This document shows positions 17,892 through 26,315 of a stretch of DNA of 64,000 bases, in pieces. The stretch covers positions 1 through 64,000 of the forward strand of contig CBDBVC010000036.1 in the NCBI GenBank assembly GCA_965212525.1, read 5' to 3'. A program made the translations under genes and the position numbers. This DNA comes from SZUA-38 sp965212525 (GTDB taxonomy: Bacteria > Pseudomonadota > Gammaproteobacteria > Xanthomonadales > SZUA-38). A model generated the notes under the pieces. It did not search any database. It saw only the letters and a list, made by a program, of their open reading frames with translations, and had not been told where the DNA came from. Numbering within the stretch: the first letter of the stretch is position 1; every line of letters starts with the position of its first letter.

Positions 17892-18821
17892 ATGAACAAA
17901 CGGGGTTCAGACTGGCGCGGTGTCTTTCCGGCGGTCACGACACAATTCAATCGTGATGGCAGCATCAATCATGAGGCAACACAGCAGGTCGTCGATGGCC
18001 TGATTCGCGATGGTGTGCATGGGCTGGTGGTGCTGGGAACCGTCGGAGAAAACAATTCTCTGAGACAAACGGAAAAACAGGCACTGATCCGTGCTGTGGT
18101 TGAGGTGGTGGACAATCGAGTCTTCACCATCGCCGGCGTGTCAGAATTCGATACGCCAAGAGCGGTCGAGTTTTCACGTCAGGCCGAACAGCAGGGAGTC
18201 GACGCGCTGATGGCGCTGCCGGCCATGGTCTACATGCCAACGGAGGCGGAACTGGACTGTCATTTCAGGCAGATCGCTACCACTGTCGAGCTGCCGGTGA
18301 TGCTGTACAACAACCCGGCATCGTACCGGCTCAACATGAGTATCGACAGCATTGCCCGCCTGATGGATGTCGACAATATCGTGGCGATGAAGGAATCAGC
18401 CGAGGACAGTCGTCGATTTGTCGACATTCACAATGTCATCGGTGACCGACTCATACTGCTGGCCGGGCTCGATGATCTGGCTCTGGAGGGACTTATGCTG
18501 GGCGCCCGTGGCTGGGTCTCGGGTCTGACCAATGCCTTTCCTGTCGAATCGGTGGCCTTGTACGAATGTCTGCGCCAGGGCGATACGGCGTCGGCTCTGG
18601 CGATCTACCGCTGGTTCATGCCATTGCTGCATCTGGATGCCCGGCCGGATCTGGTGCAATGCATCAAGCTGGCAGAGCAGGTCATGGGTCGGGGTTCGGA
18701 ACGGGTGCGTTCACCCCGTCAGACCCTGACCGGTGAGGTGCGTGATCATGTCATCGAACTGGTGGAACAGGCCCGGGACACACGACCTGACACACGGTCG
18801 CTGCTGAGCCTGGCATCCTGA
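17892..18821 (+). CDS. DapA-family 1-pyrroline-4-hydroxy-2-carboxylate deaminase
   Basis: The protein is about 309 residues with a TIM-barrel of the dihydrodipicolinate synthase/N-acetylneuraminate lyase superfamily. The Schiff-base lysine is Lys167 in VAMKES, the catalytic tyrosine is Tyr139 in MLYNNP, and the substrate loop GTVGENNSL replaces the DapA GTTGE loop. Between a hydroxyproline epimerase and a ketoglutarate semialdehyde dehydrogenase it most likely deaminates Pyr4H2C to 2-ketoglutarate semialdehyde (LhpC-type), rather than making lysine. The start follows GGAGAAG. The next gene begins two bases after its stop. Confidence 0.85.
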   Translation: MNKRGSDWRGVFPAVTTQFNRDGSINHEATQQVVDGLIRDGVHGLVVLGTVGENNSLRQTEKQALIRAVVEVVDNRVFTIAGVSEFDTPRAVEFSRQAEQQGVDALMALPAMVYMPTEAELDCHFRQIATTVELPVMLYNNPASYRLNMSIDSIARLMDVDNIVAMKESAEDSRRFVDIHNVIGDRLILLAGLDDLALEGLMLGARGWVSGLTNAFPVESVALYECLRQGDTASALAIYRWFMPLLHLDARPDLVQCIKLAEQVMGRGSERVRSPRQTLTGEVRDHVIELVEQARDTRPDTRSLLSLAS

Positions 18822-18823
18822 TC

Positions 18824-19831
18824 ATGCAGCCACAGCTGACCACATTCTTCTGTATCGACGGTCATACCTGTGGCAACCCGGTGCGCCTGGTTGCCGGTGG
18901 TGCACCGGATCTGTCGGGCAGGAACATGAGTGAGAAGCGGCAGGATTTCCTTGATCACCATGACTGGATCAGAACCGCCCTGATGTTCGAGCCACGTGGT
19001 CACGACATGATGTCCGGCGCCTTTCTATACCCACCAATGAGTGCGGATGCGAATCTGTCGATTCTGTTTATCGAGACCAGTGGCTGCCTGCCGATGTGTG
19101 GACACGGCACCATCGGTGCGCTGACGCTCGGAATTCAGCATGGCCTGATCGAACTGCCGCCCGAGAACACACTCCTCATCGATACACCGGCAGGTTTGGT
19201 CACTGCCCGGGTGGATCACGACGGGCAGCGGGTCAGCGCTGTTCGGCTGGACAATGTGGCCAGCTACCTTGCCGAGCAGGATATCGTCATCGACTGCCCT
19301 GGGCTTGGTGAACTGGTGCTGGATATCGCCTACGGTGGTAATTTCTATGCCATCATCGATCCGCAGAAGAACTTTGCAGGCCTGCAGCAGATGAGTGCGG
19401 CCGAAGTGCTGCACTACAGCCCGCTGGTGCGCCGGCAACTCGAGCAGTCGGTATGTCCGGTGCATCCACTCGATGACAGTATTCGCGGAGTGTCCCATGT
19501 GATGTGGACAGGGGCCACACTGGATCAGAGCAATCAGGCCAGAAATGCCGTGTTCTATGGCGACAAGGCAATCGACCGGTCACCCTGCGGCACAGGAACC
19601 AGTGCACGTATGGCGCAGTGGCATGCACGTGGTCGGCTCGGGGCGGGCGAAGCATTTCGTCACGAGAGCATCATCGGCTCGGTGTTCCACGCTCGAATCG
19701 AAGCCACCACCACACTGGCCAGTCATGATGCCATACTGCCCAGCTTTTCAGGCTGGGCACGCATGACGGGGCTGAATACCCTGTTTGTCGATCAGCAGGA
19801 TCCTTACTGGAACGGTTTCCAGGTGACATGA
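18824..19831 (+). CDS. 4-hydroxyproline 2-epimerase (proline racemase family)
   Basis: The 335-residue protein carries both catalytic cysteines of the family: Cys92 in MCGHGTIG and Cys255 in SPCGTGTSARMA. Cys/Cys pairs mark racemases and epimerases, while Ser or Thr at the first site marks the 3-hydroxyproline dehydratases. The opening CIDGHTCGNPVRLV and the run GGNFYAIID are also typical. It should interconvert trans-4-hydroxy-L-proline and cis-4-hydroxy-D-proline, the entry step of the pathway. It sits two bases after the deaminase gene. Confidence 0.9.
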   Translation: MQPQLTTFFCIDGHTCGNPVRLVAGGAPDLSGRNMSEKRQDFLDHHDWIRTALMFEPRGHDMMSGAFLYPPMSADANLSILFIETSGCLPMCGHGTIGALTLGIQHGLIELPPENTLLIDTPAGLVTARVDHDGQRVSAVRLDNVASYLAEQDIVIDCPGLGELVLDIAYGGNFYAIIDPQKNFAGLQQMSAAEVLHYSPLVRRQLEQSVCPVHPLDDSIRGVSHVMWTGATLDQSNQARNAVFYGDKAIDRSPCGTGTSARMAQWHARGRLGAGEAFRHESIIGSVFHARIEATTTLASHDAILPSFSGWARMTGLNTLFVDQQDPYWNGFQVT

Positions 19832-19843
19832 GAACGCAGAATC

Positions 19844-21280
19844 ATGAATAACTATCTGAATTTTATCGCCGGACAATGGCAAGCGGGCGCAAGTCCTGAA
19901 GACAATATCAACCCGTCCGATCTCTCAGATGTGATCGGGCATCGATTTGATGCCTCAGTGGACGATGTGACTGCCGCGATCGGATCGGCAACTCAGGCGC
20001 AGCCTGAGTGGGCATCATCGACGCCGCAGCAACGCAGCGACGTACTGGACAGGGTCGGCTCGGAACTGCTGGCGCGTCGCCAGGAACTGGGTGAATTGCT
20101 GTCGCGGGAAGAAGGCAAGACCATGGCAGAGGGTATCGGTGAGGTGACCCGGGCTGGTCAGATTTTCAAGTTCTTTGCCGGCGAATCACTCAGGCCCGAA
20201 GGGCTATGCCTGCCGTCAGTGCGGCCGGGTGTTCGAGTTGACGTGACCCGGCATCCGGTGGGTGTGGTGGGCATCATTACCCCCTGGAATTTTCCAATGG
20301 CGATCCCGGCCTGGAAAATTGCCCCGGCGCTCTGTTTCGGTAATGCCGTGGTGTTCAAACCCTCCGAAGAGGTGCCAGCATGTGCGCATGCGCTGGCTGA
20401 AATCCTGTCACGTTCGGGCTTGCCCGAGGGCGTTTTCAATCTGGTCAACGGCAATGGTGCCGATGTGGGTCAGGTGATTATTGACAGTCCGGCTGTGGCA
20501 GCTGTGAGCTTTACCGGATCGGTGGACACCGGTGCTCGTGTGCTGGCAGCAACACAGGCGCGTCAGGCCCGGGTCCAGCTGGAAATGGGTGGCAAGAATC
20601 CGCTTATTGTGCTGGATGATGCAAGGCTGGATGTTGCGATCGAATGTGCTGTCCAGGGCGCCTATTTTTCCACCGGTCAGCGCTGTACGGCATCGTCACG
20701 ACTGATCGTCACCAAACAGGTTGCCGACGACTTTGTGGCCGGCTTGCTGCATCGGCTCGATGGACTCACTACCGGGCACGCACTGGATGAGGGTACCGAT
20801 ATCGGTCCAATGGTTAATCAGGCCCAGCTGGACAAGTCGTTGGCCTATCTGGACATCGGTCGCAGTGAAGGTGCCAGTCTGCTTGCCGGTGGTGAGCCTG
20901 TTCAGTGTCGAACCGAAGGTTACTATCTGTCACCGGCACTGTTTGATGACACCACAGCTGACATGCGGATCTGCCGCGAGGAAATATTCGGTCCGGTTGC
21001 TGCCATCCAGCGGGTAAAGGATTATGACCAGGCACTGGCTGTGGCCAATGACACCGAGTTCGGTCTGTCGGCCGGCATCTGCACACAATCGGCGGTACAT
21101 GCTGCCGACTTCCAGGCCAATGCCCAGGCCGGCATGACCATGGTGAATCTGCCAACGGCCGGAGTGGATTATCACGTACCCTTCGGTGGCTGCAAATCCT
21201 CCAGTTACGGACCACGAGAGCAGGGCAGTCATGCCCGTGAGTTCTACACCACGGTACGAACAGGCTACAGCAGTTTCTGA
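19844..21280 (+). CDS. 2-Ketoglutarate semialdehyde dehydrogenase (aldehyde dehydrogenase family)
   Basis: The 478-residue protein is a canonical aldehyde dehydrogenase: cofactor motif GIITPWNFPMAIPAWKIAPAL, FTGSVDTG, general base Glu247 in QLEMGGKNP, and nucleophile Cys281 in GQRCTASS. The C-terminal VPFGGCKSSSYGPREQG is also typical. The context makes it the last enzyme of hydroxyproline breakdown, oxidising ketoglutarate semialdehyde to 2-oxoglutarate for the TCA cycle. It begins 12 bases after the epimerase and is followed by the pathway regulator. Confidence 0.88.
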   Translation: MNNYLNFIAGQWQAGASPEDNINPSDLSDVIGHRFDASVDDVTAAIGSATQAQPEWASSTPQQRSDVLDRVGSELLARRQELGELLSREEGKTMAEGIGEVTRAGQIFKFFAGESLRPEGLCLPSVRPGVRVDVTRHPVGVVGIITPWNFPMAIPAWKIAPALCFGNAVVFKPSEEVPACAHALAEILSRSGLPEGVFNLVNGNGADVGQVIIDSPAVAAVSFTGSVDTGARVLAATQARQARVQLEMGGKNPLIVLDDARLDVAIECAVQGAYFSTGQRCTASSRLIVTKQVADDFVAGLLHRLDGLTTGHALDEGTDIGPMVNQAQLDKSLAYLDIGRSEGASLLAGGEPVQCRTEGYYLSPALFDDTTADMRICREEIFGPVAAIQRVKDYDQALAVANDTEFGLSAGICTQSAVHAADFQANAQAGMTMVNLPTAGVDYHVPFGGCKSSSYGPREQGSHAREFYTTVRTGYSSF

Positions 21281-21329
21281 ATGCAGTCCGCGTGATACAA
21301 TTTCAGCACATCAACGCCGGATGAGGCAC

Positions 21330-21974
21330 ATGTCACAGCTGAGTGAAACCAAGGCATTGTCGCTGACTGAACTGCTGCGCGAGAAGATCATTGCCGGCTC
21401 ACTGGAGGCTGGCATGCCCTTGCGCCAGGAATCGATCGCTCGCGAGTATTCCATCAGTCGAATACCGGTGCGCGAAGCGCTGCTGAATCTTGAATCAGAA
21501 GGGCTGGTCGAGAACAGTCCGCACAGGGGCTTCAGGGTTCAGGCAATGAATCGTGCCGATGTCGAAGACATCTTCAATCTCAGGTTGTTGATCGAGCCAG
21601 GGCTGGTGGCCGATGTTTCTTCTGCTTCAAAGCCGGGTCACTATGATGAATCGGCCCGATTGCTGGCCGGGATGGAGCATGAACTCTCAAGTCGCGGCCC
21701 GGGGGTGGAATACGCACGACTGCACCAGAGCTTTCACCGATCACTCTACAACTCGAACGAGCGTCATCGAACCGTTGAGGTGCTTGATCGCCTCTATATC
21801 CTTTCCGAACGCTATATTCGCTTTCACCTCAGTGCGCATTCCGGGCGCTCGGGCAATGAGCATCGTGAACTGCTCGATGCCTGTCAGGCCAGCGACCGAC
21901 GCCGTATCACGAGTACACTGAAATCACACATCAGTAACACCCTGTCGGATCTGCTGACTGAAATCGAATCCTGA
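21330..21974 (+). CDS. GntR-family (FadR/FCD) transcriptional regulator
   Basis: The 214-residue protein has an N-terminal winged HTH (LSLTELLREKIIAGSLEAG, QESIAREYSISRIPVREAL, GLVENSPHRGFRV) and an all-helical FCD ligand domain with metal-binding-type histidines (LHQSFHRSLY and, later, NEHRELLDAC). It is last in the hydroxyproline operon and is the natural candidate to bind the palindrome at 17778. The inducer would be a pathway intermediate. ATG at 21321 and 21330 are both possible; GATGAGG just before 21330 favours the latter. Confidence 0.88.
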   Translation: MSQLSETKALSLTELLREKIIAGSLEAGMPLRQESIAREYSISRIPVREALLNLESEGLVENSPHRGFRVQAMNRADVEDIFNLRLLIEPGLVADVSSASKPGHYDESARLLAGMEHELSSRGPGVEYARLHQSFHRSLYNSNERHRTVEVLDRLYILSERYIRFHLSAHSGRSGNEHRELLDACQASDRRRITSTLKSHISNTLSDLLTEIES

Positions 21975-22031
21975 AGATTCGAGCTGTCCGGTAAGTTCAG
22001 GTCGAGTTGACAGAAATGACTGTTTCAATTA

Positions 22032-22051
22032 ATGTCACCAAATGGTGACAT
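22032..22051. promoter_or_regulatory. Palindrome covering the start codon of the ArsR-type gene
   Basis: ATGTCACCA-AA-TGGTGACAT is perfectly symmetrical, with 9-base arms. The ATG of the regulator gene (22042) lies inside it, so binding would block transcription or translation initiation. This suits autorepression by the dimeric ArsR-type protein it precedes. Confidence 0.65.
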
Positions 22052-22380
22052 ATCGAGAACATGCCCGGGACAATATCTGGCGCGCCATTGCCGACCACCG
22101 CCGCAGACGCATCGTGGATGCCCTGTCACGTCAACCCATGTCGACCGGCGATATTGTGGGACTGTTCAGCGACATCGGCCGAACAGCGGTGCTCAAACAC
22201 CTCACGATACTGAAGCAGGCAGACCTGATCAGGGTCAGACCTGAAGGCCGGATACGCTGGAATCACCTCAATGCCGCGCCCCTGGAGGCGGCCTGCAGTG
22301 ACTGGATACAGCGACATGTCAGTAGCGTCAGGCAATCGGTTGAACAATTGAAACGCATTTGCGAATCGGGCCAGGAATGA
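22042..22380 (+). CDS. ArsR-type winged-helix regulator
   Basis: The 112-residue protein opens with a basic helix (RDNIWRAIADHRRRRIVDALS) and has the HTH LFSDIGRTAVLKHLTILKQADLIRV followed by a wing (RPEGRIRWNHL). It lacks the cysteine metal sites of arsenic or zinc sensors. This is the subtype typically paired with an SRPBCC/AHSA1 protein, and the next gene is exactly that, 16 bases downstream. Confidence 0.87.
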   Translation: MVTYREHARDNIWRAIADHRRRRIVDALSRQPMSTGDIVGLFSDIGRTAVLKHLTILKQADLIRVRPEGRIRWNHLNAAPLEAACSDWIQRHVSSVRQSVEQLKRICESGQE

Positions 22381-22396
22381 ACAACAGGAGCAGATA

Positions 22397-22858
22397 ATGA
22401 ACGCCGAAACAGGCAAGTCCACAATATTGCAATACAGTTTTCAGATACCGATCAGCGCACCGCTTGAACGGGTCTGGCAGTCACTGTCTGAGGATATCAA
22501 TGCCTGGTGGATGACCGATTATCGCGTTTTCGGAGAATCGTCCAGGGTCACGCTGTCGGCGGATACTGGCGGTGTTCTGCTTGAAACGGGTGATGATGGC
22601 TCGTCGCTGGAGTGGTACCGGGTTCAGATGTGCGTACCGGGCAAGTCACTGCATCTGGTCGGCTATCTGGCTCCGGACTGGGGCGGGCCCACCTTGTCGA
22701 TGCTGTCACTGACACTTCAACCAGTCGAGTCAGGCTGTGTCCTGACAGTGGCCGATGCGCTGTCGGGAAATACCAGTGAAAAGGCAGCACAAAGTGCAGA
22801 GGCGGGCTGGAAGCAGCTGTTTGATCAGGGCTTCAGAGCGCACGTCGAATCGCACTAG
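22397..22858 (+). CDS. SRPBCC (AHSA1-like) domain protein
   Basis: The 153-residue protein has a START/AHSA1-type fold: YSFQIPISAPLERVWQSL, then the DINAWWMTDY segment, a beta-rich middle (LEWYRVQMCVPGKSLHLVGYLAPDWGGP) and a C-terminal helix (AEAGWKQLFDQGF). Such proteins bind small hydrophobic ligands in a deep pocket. The paired ArsR-type regulator implies joint control. Its TAG stop overlaps the stop of the convergent gene (CTAG). Confidence 0.85.
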   Translation: MNAETGKSTILQYSFQIPISAPLERVWQSLSEDINAWWMTDYRVFGESSRVTLSADTGGVLLETGDDGSSLEWYRVQMCVPGKSLHLVGYLAPDWGGPTLSMLSLTLQPVESGCVLTVADALSGNTSEKAAQSAEAGWKQLFDQGFRAHVESH

Positions 22859-23106
22859 CCATTGATCATGGTTCTCAGTTTCTCGCACTTGTCCGCCAGT
22901 TCGCGCAACAGTGTCTGACGCTGATGACGAATGAAGTCACTGTGTGAATAGGCGGGCAGGTCGCGCAGGATCGTATTGATCTCCAGTTTCAGTTGCCGTA
23001 TGGCGCGGTGTTGCTGCAGATCGATCATGGCTGCTTCCACATGATCATCGGACGGCTCGGCAGTGACGGTATTCATCGCCTGGGATGTATCGAGATAGTG
23101 GATCAT
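22855..23106 (-). CDS. Small protein of unknown function
   Basis: The 83-residue protein starts MIHYLDTSQAMN after a strong GAGGAGC box. Its second half is a charged helical stretch (LKLEINTILRDLPAYSHSDFIR..QTLLRELADKCEKLRTM) that could form a coiled coil. A longer upstream frame exists but lacks a ribosome-binding site. No family recognised. Confidence 0.6.
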   Translation of the reverse strand: MIHYLDTSQAMNTVTAEPSDDHVEAAMIDLQQHRAIRQLKLEINTILRDLPAYSHSDFIRHQRQTLLRELADKCEKLRTMING

Positions 23107-23257
23107 GTCGGGCTCCTCATCAAACTGTTTCGCACAGTTCCATGTTAGCCAGTGGGGTGACAGGATGTTGTAAGCCTGCGCTGACATGCCTTGTGCGAAA
23201 GCTGTATCGCAAGGCCGTGGCAGAACGGTCATCACCCTGTCACCCAGAGTCCGTCTG

Positions 23258-24547
23258 TCAGGTGTCGGGAGTGGCTGACTTTGCCTCCTGATCGGCAATC
23301 AGATTGAGCCACTGTCGCGAGGAGGCGACAGAATCCGGGCTGTTCATTGCCTGGGCGAATGCGGCCCGTGCCAGGTTGTTCTGACCCAGTTCGATATGAC
23401 TGATGCCGATCATTTCATGCATGCGACCCATCTCACGTTCGTCCAGTCCACCCTTGTCGAGCGCTGAACGCGCGTGCGTGATGGTGCGCTGCCAGTCCTC
23501 ACCATCAATCATCAGGTAAACCACCTGGGCGTCGATCTCGCCATCGATGGTCAGTTCGGCAGCCGCAATCAGGCTGTCCACCGCCTTGCTGCGTTCCTGT
23601 GCCAGAGACCAGATCTGACCCAGTTGCTGCAGATTCTTGCTGGTGGCCGTGATGACACCATCATTGATGCCCTGCTCGAAAACACGACCGGCCCAGTAGG
23701 GTAATTCCTGGCTGCCATAGAGATTGACCAGTTGCATCAGTTCGGACTCGGTGCGCAGCATGCCCTGACGGTGGGCGAGAGCGGTCACCGCAAGTGCCGT
23801 GCTGTCATCCTTGAGCAGGATCAGCAGCGAACTGTACTGTATCCAGAGCTGGCGGTCCTCGCTCCACAGGGGAATCATCTGCTCCAGCATCACGCGGCTC
23901 TGTTGCAGCTGGTTCAATTCGAAGTGCAGGAACAGCTTCAGCTGGTACCAGTCCTTCTTGGGAGTATCGAGCATACCAATGGCTTGACTGATGCTGGGCA
24001 GTGCCTGGCTGTAATTCTCCTGACTGGCAAGTACGGTGGCCTTCAGTGCATGGGCTTCGGGCCTGACTTCGCCCGACTCGGCCAGCCAGCGATCAATCCA
24101 GAACAGCGTGCGGTCATGGTCTTCCCGGATCTGATACAGCTGCGCCAGTGAAAACATCAGATCGAAATGCCGCTTGTTCTGCAGCATGTTGATCTCCAGC
24201 ACACGTTCACTTTCGGTAATGGCCGCATCGAAGTCCTCAGAACTCAGATGAACCTGGATCAGGCCCAGCAGCGCTTCCGAGCGCTCGTAGTCGTCACTGA
24301 AGCGCTCGGTCAGTTTGCTGAAGGCCGATTCGGCAGCCGGCAGATCTTCATCCGACAGCAGCTGATAGGCCTTCTCGATCTGACGGTAGTTGGCATCGTT
24401 GCGCCAGACCCCACCCGGTTCGGACCGGCTGGATGCGTTGCTCTCCTGTGCCTGTACGGAGATGGTGGCCATCAGCAGGCCAGTCAGGGCGATCAGCAAA
24501 GTCATGATGGTGATCCTGAATGGTGAACGAAGTGCATTGTGTTTCAT
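23258..24547 (-). CDS. Exported TPR-repeat protein
   Basis: A 429-residue protein with a signal peptide (ending ISVQAQE) and repeated helix pairs typical of tetratricopeptide repeats, for example AESAFSKLTERFSDDYERSEALLGL, DAAITESERVLEI and, at the end, GISHIELGQNNLARAAFAQAMNSP. It should be a periplasmic scaffold binding other proteins. Similar exported TPR proteins accompany TonB/ExbBD-like systems, but no such genes are present here, so the partner is unknown. Confidence 0.8.
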   Translation of the reverse strand: MKHNALRSPFRITIMTLLIALTGLLMATISVQAQESNASSRSEPGGVWRNDANYRQIEKAYQLLSDEDLPAAESAFSKLTERFSDDYERSEALLGLIQVHLSSEDFDAAITESERVLEINMLQNKRHFDLMFSLAQLYQIREDHDRTLFWIDRWLAESGEVRPEAHALKATVLASQENYSQALPSISQAIGMLDTPKKDWYQLKLFLHFELNQLQQSRVMLEQMIPLWSEDRQLWIQYSSLLILLKDDSTALAVTALAHRQGMLRTESELMQLVNLYGSQELPYWAGRVFEQGINDGVITATSKNLQQLGQIWSLAQERSKAVDSLIAAAELTIDGEIDAQVVYLMIDGEDWQRTITHARSALDKGGLDEREMGRMHEMIGISHIELGQNNLARAAFAQAMNSPDSVASSRQWLNLIADQEAKSATPDT

Positions 24548-24650
24548 GGAATGTCCTCAGCCGTTTTATGCCTGTACGCAAATAACGACCAGACGTGACC
24601 ATCGGGGTTGTGCGGATGGTGACGGGACAGGGTTGCCAGACTGCTGATTC

Positions 24651-24919
24651 GCAGCCTCTCGCGCGTTGCGCTCGTGGTCTCGCCCTTCGGGCTCGGCTCG
24701 AACCCGGGGGGGGTTCTCATCTTGCCCTCGGGCAAGACAGACACAAAAAAACCCACGGGCTACGCTCATTCTTTGTCCCCGGTTATGGGAGGATTGACGG
24801 CCGCGTCGCGGCCTCTCGCGCTGTGCGCTCGAGGTCTCGCCCGTTGGGCTCGGCTCGAACCCGGGGGTTCTCATCTTGCCCTCGGGCAAGCCAGACACAA
24901 AAAAACCCACAACGTGGGC
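24651..24919. repeat. Two ~110-bp direct repeats downstream of the tRNA fragment
   Basis: Bases 24651-24760 and 24808-24919 share a near-identical core: GCxGCCTCTCGCGC, GGTCTCGCCC, GGGCTCGGCTCGAACCC, TTCTCATCTTGCCCTCGGG and CAGACACAAAAAAACCCAC. The left copy has a longer G run. They sit in the 3' trailer of the truncated tRNA-Arg and recall the tRNA-tail repeats of E. coli tyrT. Translations here are spurious. Confidence 0.75.
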
Positions 24920-24934
24920 TTTTTTGTGTCTGGC
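24890..24934. terminator. Near-perfect palindrome and terminator that includes the tRNA CCA end
   Basis: Two 21-base arms around a 3-base loop differ at one position. The right arm contains the CCA end of the tRNA fragment (minus strand), and both flanks supply A/T runs, so it can terminate transcription either way. The left arm is part of the second direct repeat. Confidence 0.75.
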
Positions 24935-24978
24935 GCGCCCGAGAGGATTTGAACCCCTGGCCTCTGCCTCCGGAGGGC
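24931..24978 (-). other. 3' half of tRNA-Arg(CCG), island attachment site (attL)
   Basis: On the minus strand this reads from the anticodon stem-loop (CCTCCGGAGG, anticodon CCG) through the variable region and T arm (GGGGTTCAAATCC) to CGGGCGCGCCA. The acceptor and D-arm half is missing: bases beyond 24978 are unrelated AT-rich DNA. A tyrosine integrase gene starts 138 bases to the right. This is the scar expected when an element integrates inside a tRNA gene; the reconstituted whole tRNA should lie at the other end of the element. It is not a working tRNA gene. Confidence 0.75.
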
Positions 24979-25074
24979 GGCTATCAAATAAATGTTGATG
25001 CGATAGATTCAGTAGTATGGCTACATTACAAGCCATAAATATCGTTCTCTTTCTGTATCTGTCGATCTGAGGTA

Positions 25075-25117
25075 CACTTACATACACTTACGTTTCACTT
25101 ACGCGAGTGTATGTAAT
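25075..25117. promoter_or_regulatory. Phased CACTTAC repeats and inverted repeat before the integrase gene
   Basis: CACTTAC occurs at 25075, 25085 and 25096, spaced one helical turn apart. TTACATACAC (25078) is inverted as GTGTATGTAA at 25108, next to the start codon. They could be integrase arm-type sites or an autorepression operator. Confidence 0.5.
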
Positions 25118-26315
25118 GCCCAAGCGATCAGATACCAAGATCACAGAACAAACCATACGTGTGAAGCCAGGTGCAAAACCGTTCGAGATCAGAGACAAGG
25201 AGTTGCGCGGCTTCATACTGCGAGTTCAGCCTACAGGAACAAAAACGTTTTACTGTGAATGGGCTAGAGGTAAACGAAGCAGAATCGGTGATGCTGCTTT
25301 AATGACGGTGAAGAGGGCTCGTACTATCGCAGAGGAGCGCATTTCTAACGCGAAGCGGGGTGAAGTCCCTTTGCCTCAGATTCGTCATCGCATATCAACG
25401 CTCAGAGAGTTCATTTCTGATAAGTACAAGGATTGGGCAATCGCACACCAGAAGTCAGGGGAATCGAATGTTCAGCGTATCATCGGTGCGTTCCCCGATA
25501 TGTTGGACTGTCAGATTGATCAGCTTACTAACTGGCAATTTGAACAGTGGAAATTGGCAAGAAAGAAGGCGGGAATAAAGCCTGGAACTATCAACCGTGA
25601 TCTAACTATGGTGCGAGCAGCTTTGAACTGTGCGGTTGATTGGGGTGTAGTTGAAACCACTCCCATGGCTGGTGTGAAACGAGTCAAAGTTGATGATGAT
25701 AAGCGAGTCCGTTACTTGTCTTGTTCTGAGCGCTCAAAGCTGATGCTGGCGCTGGATGCACGAGAGAAACGTTTACAAAAATTACCAAAATCAAAGCGTT
25801 CCAAATGGGTTCACCAGTTTGAGGATGGCCCCTTCGCGGACTATCTAAAGCCAATGACATTGCTTTCTATGCAAACTGGGTTACGCCTGACTGAATTGAC
25901 AACACTTAGATGGTCATCTGTATCTTTTGAAAACAATCCACATTTGACAGTCAAGTCAGCACATTCAAAATCAGGCAAATCGCGTTATGTACCCCTAAAC
26001 GCTGATGCATTGATCGTTCTGAAAAATTGGAAGACATTAAATGAAGGGGCTGATAGTTATGTATTCGGTCTGAAAAGTGGTGGCAGACTAAAGTCGGTCA
26101 AACGTGCTTGGAATGAGGTTCTTGAACATGCAGGGATTCATAACTTTAGATGGCACGATCTCAGGCACCACTTTGCAAGTATGTTGGTAATGGCTGGTGT
26201 AGACCTAAACACAGTACGTGAATTGTTAGGTCATCGATCTCTGGAGATGACATTGAGATATGCACATCTTGCGCCGGAGGATCTCAGCAGAGCAGTTAGA
26301 GTTTTAGAGGAATGA
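25116..26315 (+). CDS. Tyrosine-type site-specific integrase
   Basis: A 399-residue phage/island integrase. An N-terminal DUF4102-like arm-binding domain (KELRGFILRVQPTGTKTFYCEW) is followed by a core-binding domain and a catalytic domain. The catalytic residues are Arg257 (TGLRLTEL), a Lys in SKSGKSRYVP, His347 and Arg350 (WHDLRHHFAS), His373 (LLGHRSLEM) and nucleophile Tyr382 (RYAHLAP). It lies directly beside the tRNA-Arg fragment, so it is the enzyme that integrated the island. GTG at 25107 is an alternative start. The following gene overlaps its stop (ATGA). Confidence 0.93.
   Translation: MPKRSDTKITEQTIRVKPGAKPFEIRDKELRGFILRVQPTGTKTFYCEWARGKRSRIGDAALMTVKRARTIAEERISNAKRGEVPLPQIRHRISTLREFISDKYKDWAIAHQKSGESNVQRIIGAFPDMLDCQIDQLTNWQFEQWKLARKKAGIKPGTINRDLTMVRAALNCAVDWGVVETTPMAGVKRVKVDDDKRVRYLSCSERSKLMLALDAREKRLQKLPKSKRSKWVHQFEDGPFADYLKPMTLLSMQTGLRLTELTTLRWSSVSFENNPHLTVKSAHSKSGKSRYVPLNADALIVLKNWKTLNEGADSYVFGLKSGGRLKSVKRAWNEVLEHAGIHNFRWHDLRHHFASMLVMAGVDLNTVRELLGHRSLEMTLRYAHLAPEDLSRAVRVLEE

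Noticed and set aside
24566..25087. Long open frames on both strands over the tRNA fragment and tail repeats
   Set aside because: They are translations of a tRNA remnant and its repeats, with Arg/Gly/Pro-rich low-complexity products and no ribosome-binding site.
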